Shown here: positions 22,662-32,807 of the stretch, one piece after another
How positions within the stretch are numbered: the first letter of the stretch is position 1
How the letters are laid out: every line of letters begins with the position of its first letter
Assembly: GCA_027924585.1 (NCBI GenBank)
Contig: BSBM01000812.1
Location: 434,001 to 498,000, forward strand
Direction: 5' to 3'
Source of the DNA: Larix kaempferi
Lineage: Eukaryota > Streptophyta > Pinopsida > Pinales > Pinaceae
Length of the DNA: 64,000 nt
Made by a program: the position numbers and the translations under genes
The notes under the pieces: generated by a model
The model's input: the letters and a program-made list of their open reading frames with translations, nothing else
Told to the model about the DNA's origin: nothing
Databases searched by the model: none

Positions 22662-23119
22662 ATGTTGGGCCTTTACCACCGGCTGACTACGTGGCTCGTT
22701 AGGGGCGGGCGATGGTGGTCGCTCATCCACCTGCAGCGGTACCACCTCCACGTGGTGGAGGATTTGCGGCTCGTGGGCGAGGGGTTGGCCCTCGAGATGA
22801 TGCTATAGAGGGTGTCATACATACATTCGACATGATTCTAGTTGGACTCCCTGAGGATGGCTGGAGAGACCTGGACCAGGACGTCGTGGAGCGTTGCTTC
22901 GGTGCGTCGCCTGAGTGGCGGTCGCTCCTGTTGAGGACAGCGGTTTTTGTGGCAGAGCACAGGGGTGGTGCTCGGGATGACCCGGCAAGGCCGGCTGAGA
23001 TGAGGATCCGTCTACGGGATGATCCAGCGGGGCTAGCAGAGTGGAGAGTTCGGGCTTGCCATGATCTGGCAGGGCCAGCGGAGGAGGCGCCAAAGGAGCC
23101 CATGGATCCTCATGACTAG
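22662..23119 (+). pseudogene. PMD protein, exon 2 (C-terminal tail)
   Basis: After the intron the frame encodes GPLPPADYVAR, a TAG at 22700, then 135 open codons from 22712 to the TAG at 23117. The tail is Pro-rich and then Gly/Arg-rich (GGGFAARGRG at about 22760-22790). Next comes a helix-like HTFDMILVGLPEDGW segment. It ends with two or three related Arg/Asp/Pro repeats (RDDPARPAE, RDDPAGLAE, HDLAGPAEE). PMD proteins often carry poorly conserved C-terminal tails. It ends tail-to-tail with the minus-strand RNase H at 23439. Confidence 0.65.
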
Positions 23120-23279
23120 ATGATATGTATTTGCCCCCAAATGCTGATGAGCATATGGGGAAACTCTTTTTGTACGGCTGATGTATTTTTTGTATATTGG
23201 GTGCTGAGGGCACCTATGACATGTTCTGACTATACGATGATGTATATATATGTATATATTTTATGATGGTATATAGTCG

Positions 23280-23440
23280 TGTATGCATGTGGATGCACTT
23301 GTTGTCTTTATGTTTTCCCGTGGAGGCATGTTTGAGTTTCTGTATGCCTGTGGAGGCACATGTTATGCATGTGGATGCACATTTTGTTTTGGTATATGCT
23401 CGTGGAGGCACATGTTATGCACGTGGATGCACGTTTGTTT
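23280..23440 (+). repeat. GTGGAGGCA / GTGGATGCAC repeats after the PMD gene
   Basis: Alternating short units GTGGATGCAC and GTGGAGGCA recur six or more times, in a higher unit of about 60 bp (copies near 23340-23395 and 23400-23440). They fill the intergenic space between the convergent PMD and RNase H genes. Confidence 0.8.
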
Positions 23441-25628
23441 ATGGTATGATGCGATTGGTGTGCCAGTCAAGTACATTGTTGGCCATGTGGTCTTCTACAC
23501 TATTGAGGTTTCTTGGGACATGTGTGAATGAAATGGATTCAAACTGTCGAATCATTTATTTAGTGCGCAAAAATTTTCTGAACAGACAGGGATCGCGTAC
23601 CTAGTAATCATTGTTGAGTTGGGAAACTAGGAGTTGTTAGTCCAAGAAAACGTTAAGGTGACGTATGCTCATTTGGAGAGCTGTGGCCAAGAGACCGGTC
23701 ACGGCGTCATATTCAACCTGGTTGTTGGTAGCGGCACCCAAACACATTCCGTCGATGTGGATCAACTCATGTGAAGGGGAATATATTACCCAAGCTGCGG
23801 AGGCCAGATTGGGGGACCAACGGCTTGCACCATCGGCGAAACTGACGTAGCAGAGTGGAACATGGGTGTGAACGGGATCAGTGGAAGGGGTCGACCGGAT
23901 AGAGGGGTATCCAGTGGAGATCGTATAAATGGTGGGGTCAAGGCCAGGCATTTCGGTATCTGACCAAGTAAAGACATCAGTGAATTCTTGGAACAGTCGT
24001 TGGTATTCTCCGATCTCATGCTCACTGTGGGAGGCTCTTAATGTAATGGTATGAAGGGCACCAAGTGGGTCAGAGATGTCAATGTGGATGACGGGAGAAA
24101 TATCGGCTATCAGATTCTTTAACCAGTCGACTCTAGTAGGAAGGAAACCTTTGGACTCAACCACGGATAGGGTAGCGGTGGTGGATGAATTCTCTTCCAG
24201 GAGGAAGTATGGACGATGGTGCATGTCTTCCCCGGGATAATCAAGGGCAGTAGGTGTCTGGATAACCTCTTCATCATTGCGGGAGCTTTGAGTGATCAAA
24301 TCAAGTGATGAGGTAGTGGTAGTCGAAGAGATCATGTAGATGGTGTTAATCTCTTCGGATGAGGATGATGCGGGAGGGTAGATCTCCTCGATAGTAGGGG
24401 GTGCCGTCTCAAGGTCCAAATTGTTCATCTCATAGAGGGCTGCTCTGTAATCTGGGATGTCAGGATAGTGATGAGAGTAGTGGCCGTAAATACCGCATAT
24501 CGCACATGGGTGGTTGGTACACAGTGATTTATCATGAGGCATGGGGTTTGGATCAAGTTTGACCACCGGGATGTTGGGGTCGTCGTCCAACATTTGCATG
24601 TGTTCCTGCAATGCAGGTAACTGTGGACACTGATGGGTTGGATGGCCTAACTCATCACACAGCGAGCATTTTGGAGGAGCACGAAATACGGGGGGAGGTT
24701 TAACTGCCTTGGGTGGGGGTACCGCAGTGTATGGTTGTGGGCCTCTACCCCCAGTGGGCCTGATGAGTGGAGGAGGATTCGTCGATGACGAAGGAGTATT
24801 GATACCAGGATTTGGTTGGGTAGAAGTAACAATGGGTTGCACCGGTTGCAGGATGACATTTGGTGTCGGCGGTGGAACGGGAGGTGAAATATACCACACG
24901 GGTAATCCCAAGGTTAACCCAGGTAGACTAAGGGTAGCCATAACCGAGGCGCTTACTACACCCGAAGGAGGAAATAGAAAGGGGATTGTGTGGATGGGTG
25001 TAACCCCAATGTGACTAGGGACCAATGGTGGTTTGGGTAACAAGGAGGGTTGATTACCGGGTGTTTGTGAAAGGGTGAAGAGGTTAGCGACGTGGGTCTC
25101 CGGTGACGGTGGTGGAATGGCGTGGAAGGTAGAGGTCATCGGTGCCTCGGAGTAAAGTCTGGGTCCTACTGAGGAAATGAATGAGGTAGTTGCACCACAA
25201 ACAGGTTGTTCAACCATGGGGAGAACATTTTCAGGTGTGAAGGGAGCCTTGGGATCGTAATAGGTGAGCTGGTCGACCTTGACCACGCGTCCCTCATGGG
25301 GGAACTGCATGGTGCGAAATACGGATGAGGCAACAGCCCGCATGGCATACATGTAGCTGCAACCAAGTAAAAGGTTATAGTCTAGTTGGGCATTGATGAC
25401 CTCAATGTCAATGAGCACGGTTTTACCCGCCAGTTGGATGGGGACATTAGCTAATAGACCTTGGGGTTGTGCCGAACGGCCGTCATAGGCTCGCAATGCA
25501 GTGGTGGACGGCTGGAGAGTAGGGGATCCCAACTTCTGCCAAACGAATGTGGACATGACGCATGTGGAGGCTCCTTCATCGATAATGCACCGATGGATGA
25601 CAAGATTACGAACAGAAACGGAAACTTA
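23439..25628 (-). CDS. E3 protease fused to archaeal-like RNase H, RT deleted
   Basis: The protease active site is Asp-Glu-Gly-Ala at 25580-25569 (family norm Asp-Thr/Ser-Gly-Ala), with STCVMSTF after it and LLGCSYMY near 25360. A Pro-rich spacer follows with an intact knuckle CSLCDELGHPTHQC (about 24670-24629) and a variant CAICGIYGHYSHH (about 24514-24476). EFTDVFTW and EMPGLDPTI mark the start of the RT region. The frame then runs straight into FADGA, VEYDA and FLD, the catalytic blocks of the archaeal-like RNase H of Tat elements. The main ORF is 25556-23637 (639 codons). The RNase H tail (PRNLNSVEDHMAN) continues to 23439 past three stops. RT, first RNase H and integrase are missing. It is bounded upstream only by a TAA at 25626. 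Confidence 0.8.
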
Positions 25629-28133
25629 GAATGCTAAAGAGGAAGGCAGGCGTAGTTCAAACTGGTCTGAATCAAATGCGATCAGCTGTGAATCATTAGG
25701 GTCAATGGCGCCAATGGCAGAGAGCAAAGTTTTGCGCTGCGAAGGACAGTTTTTCAAAACTTCTAAAGCAGACATGGCTGCAAGAGACTGGGCTAAGTCA
25801 TCGACAATGTTGTAATTCGACGCAGCGCGAGCATTGGGATTATTGTTGAGACGATGAAGTGGGAAGCGAGGTGCTTTGGAAGCGCCATCAAGTGGAGCTG
25901 GAGGTATACGTAACGTTTGATCTATGGGATTAACGTTAGTGTTTTTGTCGGCGGGAGGGGATTCAGAAGTGGAGCCATATTGGTTCCGACGGGTTTGGAG
26001 GTTGGCATCGGCAGTTGACATCATCAACAAATGGTGAGTACCTGAATCGAACATGGGTTGATCAGGGGCTACATAAGTGATCTGTTGTGTTGGCACGTTG
26101 CCCTGAGGGGGAGCTAACGGCTGATTGTTCACTACACCCTGGTTTGGGAAGGGGTTTTGCAGCACCAAAGGTTGATGTTGTGGTGGTGGAGGGTTGGGTG
26201 GCGGCTGAGGAGCCACTTGCCCTTGACGATGGGCATCGTCGGTCCAGAGTTGCGATCTCGCTCCAAATGTGGGAAAGAATGCGTGTAATGACCATAGACC
26301 CTGCAGATAGAACAAGGGTGGTTTGTTTTGAGGTTATTATTTCTAGGCTTCTTAGGATTCCGATCCAGATTGCGGTTGGGAGGAGCAGCATTGTTATTCT
26401 GCGGAGGATTGGGAGGTGGAGGACCTTGCTGATGTTGTTGGTTATTACCGCGGTTACGACCTCTACCACGGTTCTGTTGCGCACCTTGGTTGCACTAGTT
26501 GTTTTGGTTCTGGGGCTGGTTGTGCTGTGTGTACACTTGCCCTTGAGCAGTGGGAGGATTTTGGTTCTCCGCAGGTGCGGGAGCAGGTTGTGGTGGATAA
26601 TAAGCCTGTGGGGCTGGAGGTGGTCCAGTTGCCTGCTGGGGTTATTGGTAACCCTGAGCTATTGGAGGTGTTGGGTTAGCTGCCACAGCTTGCTATGGGT
26701 AGTATACTGGTTGAGGTGTAGCTGGGGTGGCGTATGCAGATGGTGCATGACCAAAACACTGAGGTGGACATGAAGGTCCATGGGTATGGTGGTGATGTGC
26801 CATGGGAGCATATGAACTGGTTGCTCCAGACTGAGATGTAGCCCGCGAAAGGTCGGGACCATGGCTAGGATGTGCAATGGAAAAGGGTTGGGGATGCGAG
26901 GCCATATGACCAATGATGCCATCAGCGGCATGGGATGCCCCCGGTGCATCATGTTGGGATGACTCACCCCGAGGGGCATCCGCTATAATGGTATACAGAT
27001 AACCCGATTGGGCGTAAATGAGATCAAACTATTGGGCTTTGAGGATGGCCTCTTCTTCAGACTAGGGTATTTTGGATGCCACATCCTTCGCAATGAGAGG
27101 GAGGAGGGATTTTAGAAACCAATCTAGGAAGATACGGTCGTCTAACTTGATTTTGCAGAGGCTTCGGCGTCGACGCCACTCATGAATGTGGTCAGTGATG
27201 TGGGTGGCCGTGTTCTGTCTGCAAGACAGTAGGATCTTGACGCCCGCATCATAGCGGATAGGTAACTGAAAGAACTGCAGGAAGGTCGAGGCAAGGGAGG
27301 TAAAGGTGGCATGCGTCCCATGGGGTTGCTCGATATACCACTTGGCTGCAGAGCCAGTGAAGGTGCGCTATAATAGACGGAGGCGGACAGAGTCGTCCAC
27401 TATGGAGTTGGAGGAACACCATAGATGGAAGGACATGATATGGTTCTGGGGGTCCTCACCTGCCTTGCCCTCAAACTTAGGGATGTCGGAGGGGAGTTTG
27501 GTGGGCATGTAAGGCCACACAGGATCGTGTTTGATAGGGTCATTGGTGAGCCTGGCTAAGTCTGGTAGGTTCAGACTCTCCATGTACGGTAAGCTAGCAG
27601 ATGTAGTGACTGGGACTGGGACATGCCTAGTCATGGTGATATGATGTAGGGGTCCAGTAGCGCCTAAAGGTATGCTAGGTATCGACGGTATATGTCCTCC
27701 AATAGGTGTGGTCTGGTAGGGGCCAGCGCTTCCAAGTGCAACATGGGTTACACTTGGGTTAGGAATAGTAGTGGCGATTCCTAGAATCTGGGTTGTGGGA
27801 ATGAGAGGGGGTGTGACCCCTATGTTGGGCATACCCATAACAGGTGGTGGCCCTGTGTTGGGGATTCCTATAACAGGAGGTGGCCCTGTGTTGGCAATTC
27901 CTAAAACAGGAGGTGGCCCTGTGTTGGGCATTCCTAAATGTGGAGTGTCCGCCATATTAGGCATACCTAGGGGGGTAGGTGTTGCCATGGATGGCACCGC
28001 AGTAGAAGGGTCTGTAGACGTCTCTCCTATGGTGCTGGTAAAGAGTGGATCAAATGGTGTTCCAGCCATAATGTTGGTTGGGAATAACGCAGGGGGGTTT
28101 TTGGATTCTGCCTCAGAATCAGAAGTGAAGTGA
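25629..28133 (-). pseudogene. E3 gag (few stops, at least one frameshift)
   Basis: One frame runs from about 28133 to 26693 with TAG stops at 27368 and in two or three later places. The N-terminal part (28069-27368, 233 codons open) has a Gly/Met/Pro repeat: NTGPPPV occurs three times with IGIPNT-like spacers. The capsid part begins DIPKFEGKAGEDPQNHIMSF (about 27490-27430), then GSAAKWYIEQ and a W-RRRRSLCK region, typical of plant retrotransposon gag (PF03732). A Gln/Pro/Asn-rich linker and an RGRGRNRG patch (about 26470-26450) precede the zinc knuckle variant CSICRVYGHYTH at about 26316-26281. The frame shifts there, and the last 229 codons (26315-25626) continue into the protease. Confidence 0.75.
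27840..27945 (-). repeat. 30-bp in-frame tandem repeat in E3 gag
   Basis: The plus strand shows ACAGGTGGTGGCCCTGTGTT and close variants at about 27840, 27871 and 27909. On the minus strand they encode NTGPPPV units. It is a low-complexity Pro-rich expansion near the Gag N-terminus. Confidence 0.8.
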
Positions 28134-29560
28134 GGCGTGTCAGAATCGGATGACTGTCTAGTTGATCGACGATGTGTCGAGTCAAGGGATAAGGCTCGGC
28201 GTCTGTGACATGGCGAGCTAAGTAGACTAAACTCTGGGAGTTCGCCCTGAAGACGACGAGAGCGTCTAAAATTCTCAATGGTGAGAAAATAAGTTTTTGT
28301 GTAAAAATATGTATCTGTAAAATGGTAATATATGAAAAACTCAAAACCCTAATGCAACCAAGGGTGCAAGAAGGGGGGTGAAAATGAAGGCTCTCAGGCC
28401 AAAAAAATCAACCTCAAAAAAGGCACTTATTCTCGCAGCTGTGCTACAATAAGTGGAGGGATGCAACAAATGGTCAGAGCACCAACATGCAAACAGCTTC
28501 TAGAAAAAATAGGTGTAACTAGACCAAAGGTGGGTTGAATCATGCAAACACCTAACTAAAAGTATTGTGAATCAACAAACTATATTCTCTGCAAGGTGAT
28601 GAAATCCAATTCAAACAATATTGAGTGTTGAGTCCATGGCTATATATCCCCCTACCGGGAGGGACACCGGGTAATCAATCCTAAAGAATGGCTACTAGGA
28701 TACTCCGTTCATGACATGTCGAGAAAAGGTAAATCTGTCGTTTGGTCCTTGATCGCAATATCCCAATACAGGGATATCCCGAGAACTGCGAATGGTAGCC
28801 CTTCGGTTACTGAATGGATTTCGGTATTCCACTCAGGCTTCCAGAACCATCCTCGCGACTTCAACCCTCCTAGGGGAGAGGCCTTCCCATAAACCGGTTG
28901 TGACCGTGCCAATAAATACTAAGAGATTTTAGCTCCCTAAAGGACAACAACTATGTCTCAGATGTAATAACTGAGGGGTGTTATTGGAACACCTATCCCC
29001 TCAATACTACCTAGCTACAAAGTTCTTTTAGTGTTCCCCAATTGGGATTAAAAGTGGGTTGAAATTAGGGTAAGTTTTAAGGCTCAGTTTAAAATTAGTA
29101 TTTGATTGGGTGCACGTGTGGTGTTTTAAACTGAAATTGAAAAAAGTAAATGCTAAGTATTCAAAAAACAAAGGATCTTTTGAAAACAAAAGCAAATTTT
29201 ATGACTTTTTCAATAAATGGAAATTAAATACTTTTCAAGGACTATTCGAAAAACAAAGGATCTTTCAAACAGGAAAGCAAATAATATAACTTCTTTTCGA
29301 AATAAATGGATTTCATTTTCAATGATTGCTATGGGAAAAATATTAAAGAAGCAAACAGCGAAAATTTTAATCTAGATAAAATGCAATCAAATCGTTCTTT
29401 CAATTTCTGAAAATATTTAAAAAGATTTCTTCACATGTGCATTCTAAATAGTAAAATTTTTCTATGGCTGTAAAATAAGCAGGATTTCTAATACTGGAAA
29501 ATGTGCTATGTGGGCAGAAAATACAGTAAGAAATGAATTTTTTAAACGATTCGGCCGAAT
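28134..29560 (-). other. E3 5' leader, no gene seen
   Basis: This is untranslated sequence between the GCGATG repeats and gag. It contains two related 60-70-bp stretches (AAAACAAAGGATCTTT, near 29165 and 29253). Short ORFs here have no recognisable domain. Confidence 0.55.
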
Positions 29561-29564
29561 GAAA

Positions 29565-29890
29565 AAATTAGCATCGCGGGTTCTGACAGAAAAGCCGCGA
29601 TGGACCGCGCGGGTTTCTGTCGCACAGTTGTGATGGGTAGCGTGGGTTTTGACCGTGAAGCCGCGATGTACAGCGTGGGTTTTGACCGCGAAGCCGCGAT
29701 GTGCAGCGCAGGATTTCGTCACACAATCGCGATGTGCAGCACGGAAAAGGTCTGCGAAGCCGCGATGTGCAGCGCGCTAAATGGCCGCGAAGCCGCGGTG
29801 AACCGCGCAGAAAAAAGCCGCGCAGTCGCGATGAGCCGCGCGACTGTTGGGAAAAAAGCCGCGAGGCGAAAGCCATACGCGGATGCCGAA
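29565..29890. repeat. CpG-rich ~33-bp tandem repeat in the E3 leader
   Basis: About nine degenerate units carry GCCGCGATG followed by AGCGCG or ACCGCG and a short spacer. The clearest are at 29655-29790. Both strands are open across it, giving repeat-encoded Arg/Cys/Ser-rich ORFs that are not credible genes. It resembles the array at 21380-21690. Confidence 0.85.
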
Positions 29891-30046
29891 AATTGAGAAT
29901 TTCGGGCTGTTAATGGCTAAAAAATGGGCCAATACCTAGATCAGCAATGGATCTGCTGTCTAGGGTGGCAGATCTATGAATTAAACTAACAAATACTATC
30001 AAAAAGTAAGATTTAAAGCAAAAGTGAGATCTAAAGATTCAAAAAA

Positions 30047-30060
30047 CAGTGGAGTCGCCA
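30047..30060 (-). other. E3 primer-binding site (TGGCGACTCCACTG)
   Basis: The minus strand reads TGGCGACTCCACTG eight bases after the 5' LTR. It is not the initiator-Met site. I recognise TGGCGACTC as a primer site used by Tat/Ogre-type elements, probably tRNA-Arg. The tRNA assignment is from memory. Confidence 0.6.
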
Positions 30061-30068
30061 AAAAAAAC

Positions 30069-30771
30069 TGTTGGCTTGGTTTTGCAACCAAGCTTAGTGC
30101 TATGGGCACCTGCTAACTAGTAGCAGCAGTTTCAATAGAAATAAATAACAATAAATTAAATCTAAACTAAACTAAACTAGCATGTGCATTTTGAATTAAA
30201 GAACAAGAACAAGAAAGATAAAAAATATTTTTTTGTATTGACAATGGGGCAAGCAAATGCTTGCAAGAACAATACCTCCAAGTGATGAAGGTTGTTTGAA
30301 TGGCTCCAATGGTGAGCAGCTCCAATCTCCAATGGGTCCTTTCTCCAAGGTTGCTACAATGGCCAAATACTCAAGGGAGATTTTGGCAGCATGAGGATAG
30401 GAATATGGATGGATGTGAAATGAGGAGCCCCTACCACCTTTTTATAGGTTTTGGTGGTGGGAAATACCATTTGTGGTTTTGTGGAAACCAAATGGTATTG
30501 ACCAACATGGTTTAGGTACTTTTCCCTCCTTTTTCCTTTTTGAATAAAATTAATATTTTTATTCCCTTTTTAATATTTTGGGAATTTTGGACCCTTTTTG
30601 AGGGTTTTTTATGCTTTTTAGGAAAAATAATCTTTTTGAGTGGGAAAAAGGGGTGTACCAAGGTCTTTTGGTGACCTTTTGTTGGCTTCAGAGGCTCAGA
30701 TGGTGGAAAAGTGGACAAATGGGTCATGTGAATAAGGGAATGAGCTAGTGAGCACTTTTTGGGTGTTAACA
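30069..30771 (-). repeat. E3 5' LTR (right, 703 bp)
   Basis: Nearly identical to 17660-18364. Its TATAAAAA box is at 30439-30446 on the minus strand. Confidence 0.95.
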
Positions 30772-30776
30772 CTATT
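30772..30776 (+). repeat. E3 target-site duplication, right copy (CTATT)
   Basis: Exact copy of 17655-17659. Confidence 0.95.
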
Positions 30777-31479
30777 GCATCCTTGATAGAAGAATTTCAG
30801 ATCTACCATGAGAAGAGCACACCGTATCATCCACAAGATAATGGCATTGTAGAAGCCTTTAACAAAGTCTTGGAGAATGCATTGACCAAAGTATGCAACA
30901 CAAAAAGGGATGATTTGGATCTCAGAATATTAGTAGTATTATGGGTATATAGAACAACTTGTAAGAAGTTGACAGGTTATACACCTTTCAGATTATCATA
31001 TGGACAGGAAGTTGTCATGCCCATGGAATAAATAGTTTTTCAGATTAGCATATGGACAGGAAGTTGTCATGCCCATGGAAAACATAGTACCAAGTTTGAG
31101 AATTGCAACATTTACATATATGGCAGATGATCTGGCAATGCAAGAAATACTACTACATTTAGTTGGGCTAGAGGAAGATCGCTTCATTGCAGGTTTTCAC
31201 CAACAAGTGCAAAAAGACAGAGAAAAATCATGGCATGATAGACACATCAAGACTAAATTTTTCCAGGTAGGAGACCTTGTCCTCCTCTATGATAGAAAAT
31301 TTATGAAATTTCTTGGAAAATTCAAAATGCATTGGCTAGGACCATATATTATTAAACATATCACTAGTGGTGGCACATTTCAGTTAGCCACACTACTTGG
31401 ACAAAATTTAAAAGGACTTGTTAATGGGAGTAGAGTAAAGCCTTACAGGGATGGCCCTACTCTTCCAAATACTAGTTAA
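30777..31479 (+). pseudogene. G1 integrase, end of core and C-terminal domain
   Basis: The core resumes as [19 protein letters not shown], and the catalytic Glu is GAA at 30852-30854 in NGIVEAFNK. Counting across the removed insertion gives exactly 35 residues between the second Asp and this Glu, the D,D(35)E spacing of retroviral-type integrases. [30 protein letters not shown] (30930-31010) follows, then a 52-bp duplication. The C-terminal part, 31069-31479, is open: VGDLVLLYDRKFMKFLGKF (about 31267-31323) and WLGPYII form the usual gypsy GPY/F-type module, and VNGSRVKPY ends it. No chromodomain is seen after it. Confidence 0.88.
30984..31080 (+). repeat. 52-bp tandem duplication in G1 integrase
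   Basis: TTTCAGATTA through CCCATGGAA occurs at about 30985-31028 and again at 31037-31080, with one clear substitution in the matched part. It adds 52 bp and so breaks the integrase frame. Confidence 0.9.
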
Positions 31480-32197
31480 GCAACGCAAGAAAATTTTAAG
31501 TGTCAAGTGCAGTTGAAATTGGACACTAAAAAAATTAAAGAATAAAGAGTCTGCACACAATTTTGGTAAAATGTGAAGTTTTCACAAAAATGGAACTTGT
31601 ACTCTGAAGCACACATGGCAGGATGAGTTGCGAAGTAACAGAGGAATCGTGCTATGAAGTAAACATCAAGGAGAGGAAAATGTGCAGTGAACCTTGCATT
31701 TCACATATTCTCTAGAAAAGTAAAAGAGGGATTGCGTTGCGAAGTTAAAAGTAAGAAAAGAGAAATGCGCAGTGAACCTCGTAGTTCACATGACTGCTAG
31801 CGAAGTAAAGGAAAACTAGATGTTACATTTTTTATCGGAAAGTGGCCGTTATATAGTGCTTTTGGGAACCGGATGTTTTTTCATTTGAGGCATATTCGTT
31901 CGTTGAAGACACATTCAATGAAGGGAAAGGACCAAGATCTACACAAGATTTGGCCAACAGACATAGAATCATTTTAATGCTAAGTTAGTCATTTTTGGGA
32001 ACACCTTAGTGTTGAGGTTCCTATAAATAGTAAAGACTATTTACTTACCGGTTTTATCGTAAATTTTCATTTTTACTGCCTATAAATTTCCAAGTGTTTA
32101 CCAGTTGAAATCAATAGTTACCTGACAGTATATTTTTGAGCAGTCGACATTAGAATAAATTTTGAGTGATTTCAAACATTATGGTTTGAAAGGAATT
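31480..32197 (+). other. G1 spacer between integrase and the extra ORF
   Basis: No ORF or domain is recognised. Two related blocks about 110 bp apart share GAGAAATGCGCAGTGAACCT-like and TTGCGAAGT-like words (31670-31700 and 31760-31800), suggesting an old local duplication. Confidence 0.5.
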
Positions 32198-32807
32198 ATG
32201 AATACACACGTAAAGAATCAGTTTAGAACACGGCATTTCATCTAGAAACTCACCAAGGAATGTACCACAGCATAAGAAACACAACCAAAAGGCCACTGAA
32301 CAGGAAAAGCTGAAGGCCGCGAGTGTTCCGAAGCCATTTCCACAAGCAATGACTCAAGAGAGACCCATATGGATTATTCCATAATACATCTCTCCAAGGA
32401 AACGAGATGCACCAGAGGTGCTTCTCATGAAGAACCATCTGTATGAGATTCCCATGTCACCAATGTCAATCCATGTGCAGCTTAAGGAGAATTTGCTCGG
32501 TAAAATTCCAGAGTGCAAATTCACAGACCATGATTTTCTCTAGGACACAAAATTTACACAATTCCATCCAAATCAATATATGACTAGAAGGTATGATGAA
32601 GTCACCAAGAAAGAAACAATTCAACCACAGGACTGGATTGCTCCATTGTAGCCATCAAGGTTGTTGAACCTACTGCGCATCCCACATTTCGATAGAATCC
32701 CAGAGCTTACAGTGGTGATGCACACACTATTTTCATGCACGCACCAGGGATACTTGTGGTTAGACCACAAGATAGACATTAACATCGATCTCATCTACCA
32801 GATCACG
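32198..32807 (+). pseudogene. G1 extra 3' ORF, N-terminal part (cut by E4)
   Basis: A frame with stops at about 32382, 32541 and 32649 runs from near 32250 to 32807. Segments such as RPIWIIP, VLLMKNHLYEIP, MTRRYDEVTKKETIQPQDW and HKIDINIDLIYQIT are protein-like. The frame joins exactly to 39492 once E4 and one TSD are removed. It sits downstream of integrase, where some plant retroelements carry an additional or env-like gene. I see no signal peptide or membrane segment. The true start is unknown: a Met at 32198 is in another frame. Confidence 0.6.
32803..32807 (+). repeat. E4 target-site duplication, left copy (TCACG)
   Basis: TCACG pairs with TCATG at 39487-39491, 4 of 5 positions. The mismatch is a C/T change in a CpG. 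Confidence 0.8.

Larger units (their letters stand above)
17660..30771 (-). mobile_element. E3: Tat-type Ty3/gypsy element with antisense PMD gene
   Basis: LTRs of 705 and 703 bp differ at 3 bases and 2 one-base gaps, and a perfect 5-bp TSD flanks the 13.1-kb unit. The primer site and polypurine tract place it on the minus strand. Its gag (25629-28133), protease and archaeal-like RNase H (23439-25628) are on the minus strand. RT, ordinary RNase H and integrase are absent. A plus-strand gene with a PMD domain occupies 21161-23119. The interior also holds a ~150-bp tandem array, CpG-rich repeats and an unidentified 3' region. A dual or archaeal-like RNase H is known from the Tat/Ogre lineage. 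It is one of the youngest insertions here. Confidence 0.9.

Noticed and set aside
22723-23213. Minus-strand ORFs of 126 and 132 codons opposite PMD exon 2
   Set aside because: They are shadows of the G/C-rich PMD tail; the plus frame has the continuous domain context.
26087-26773. 228-codon plus-strand ORF
   Set aside because: It is antisense to the Gln/Pro-rich gag linker, hydrophobic by complementarity and without a domain.
29462-29913. Several overlapping Cys/Arg/Ser-rich ORFs on both strands
   Set aside because: All are readings of the GCCGCGATG repeat array in the E3 leader.
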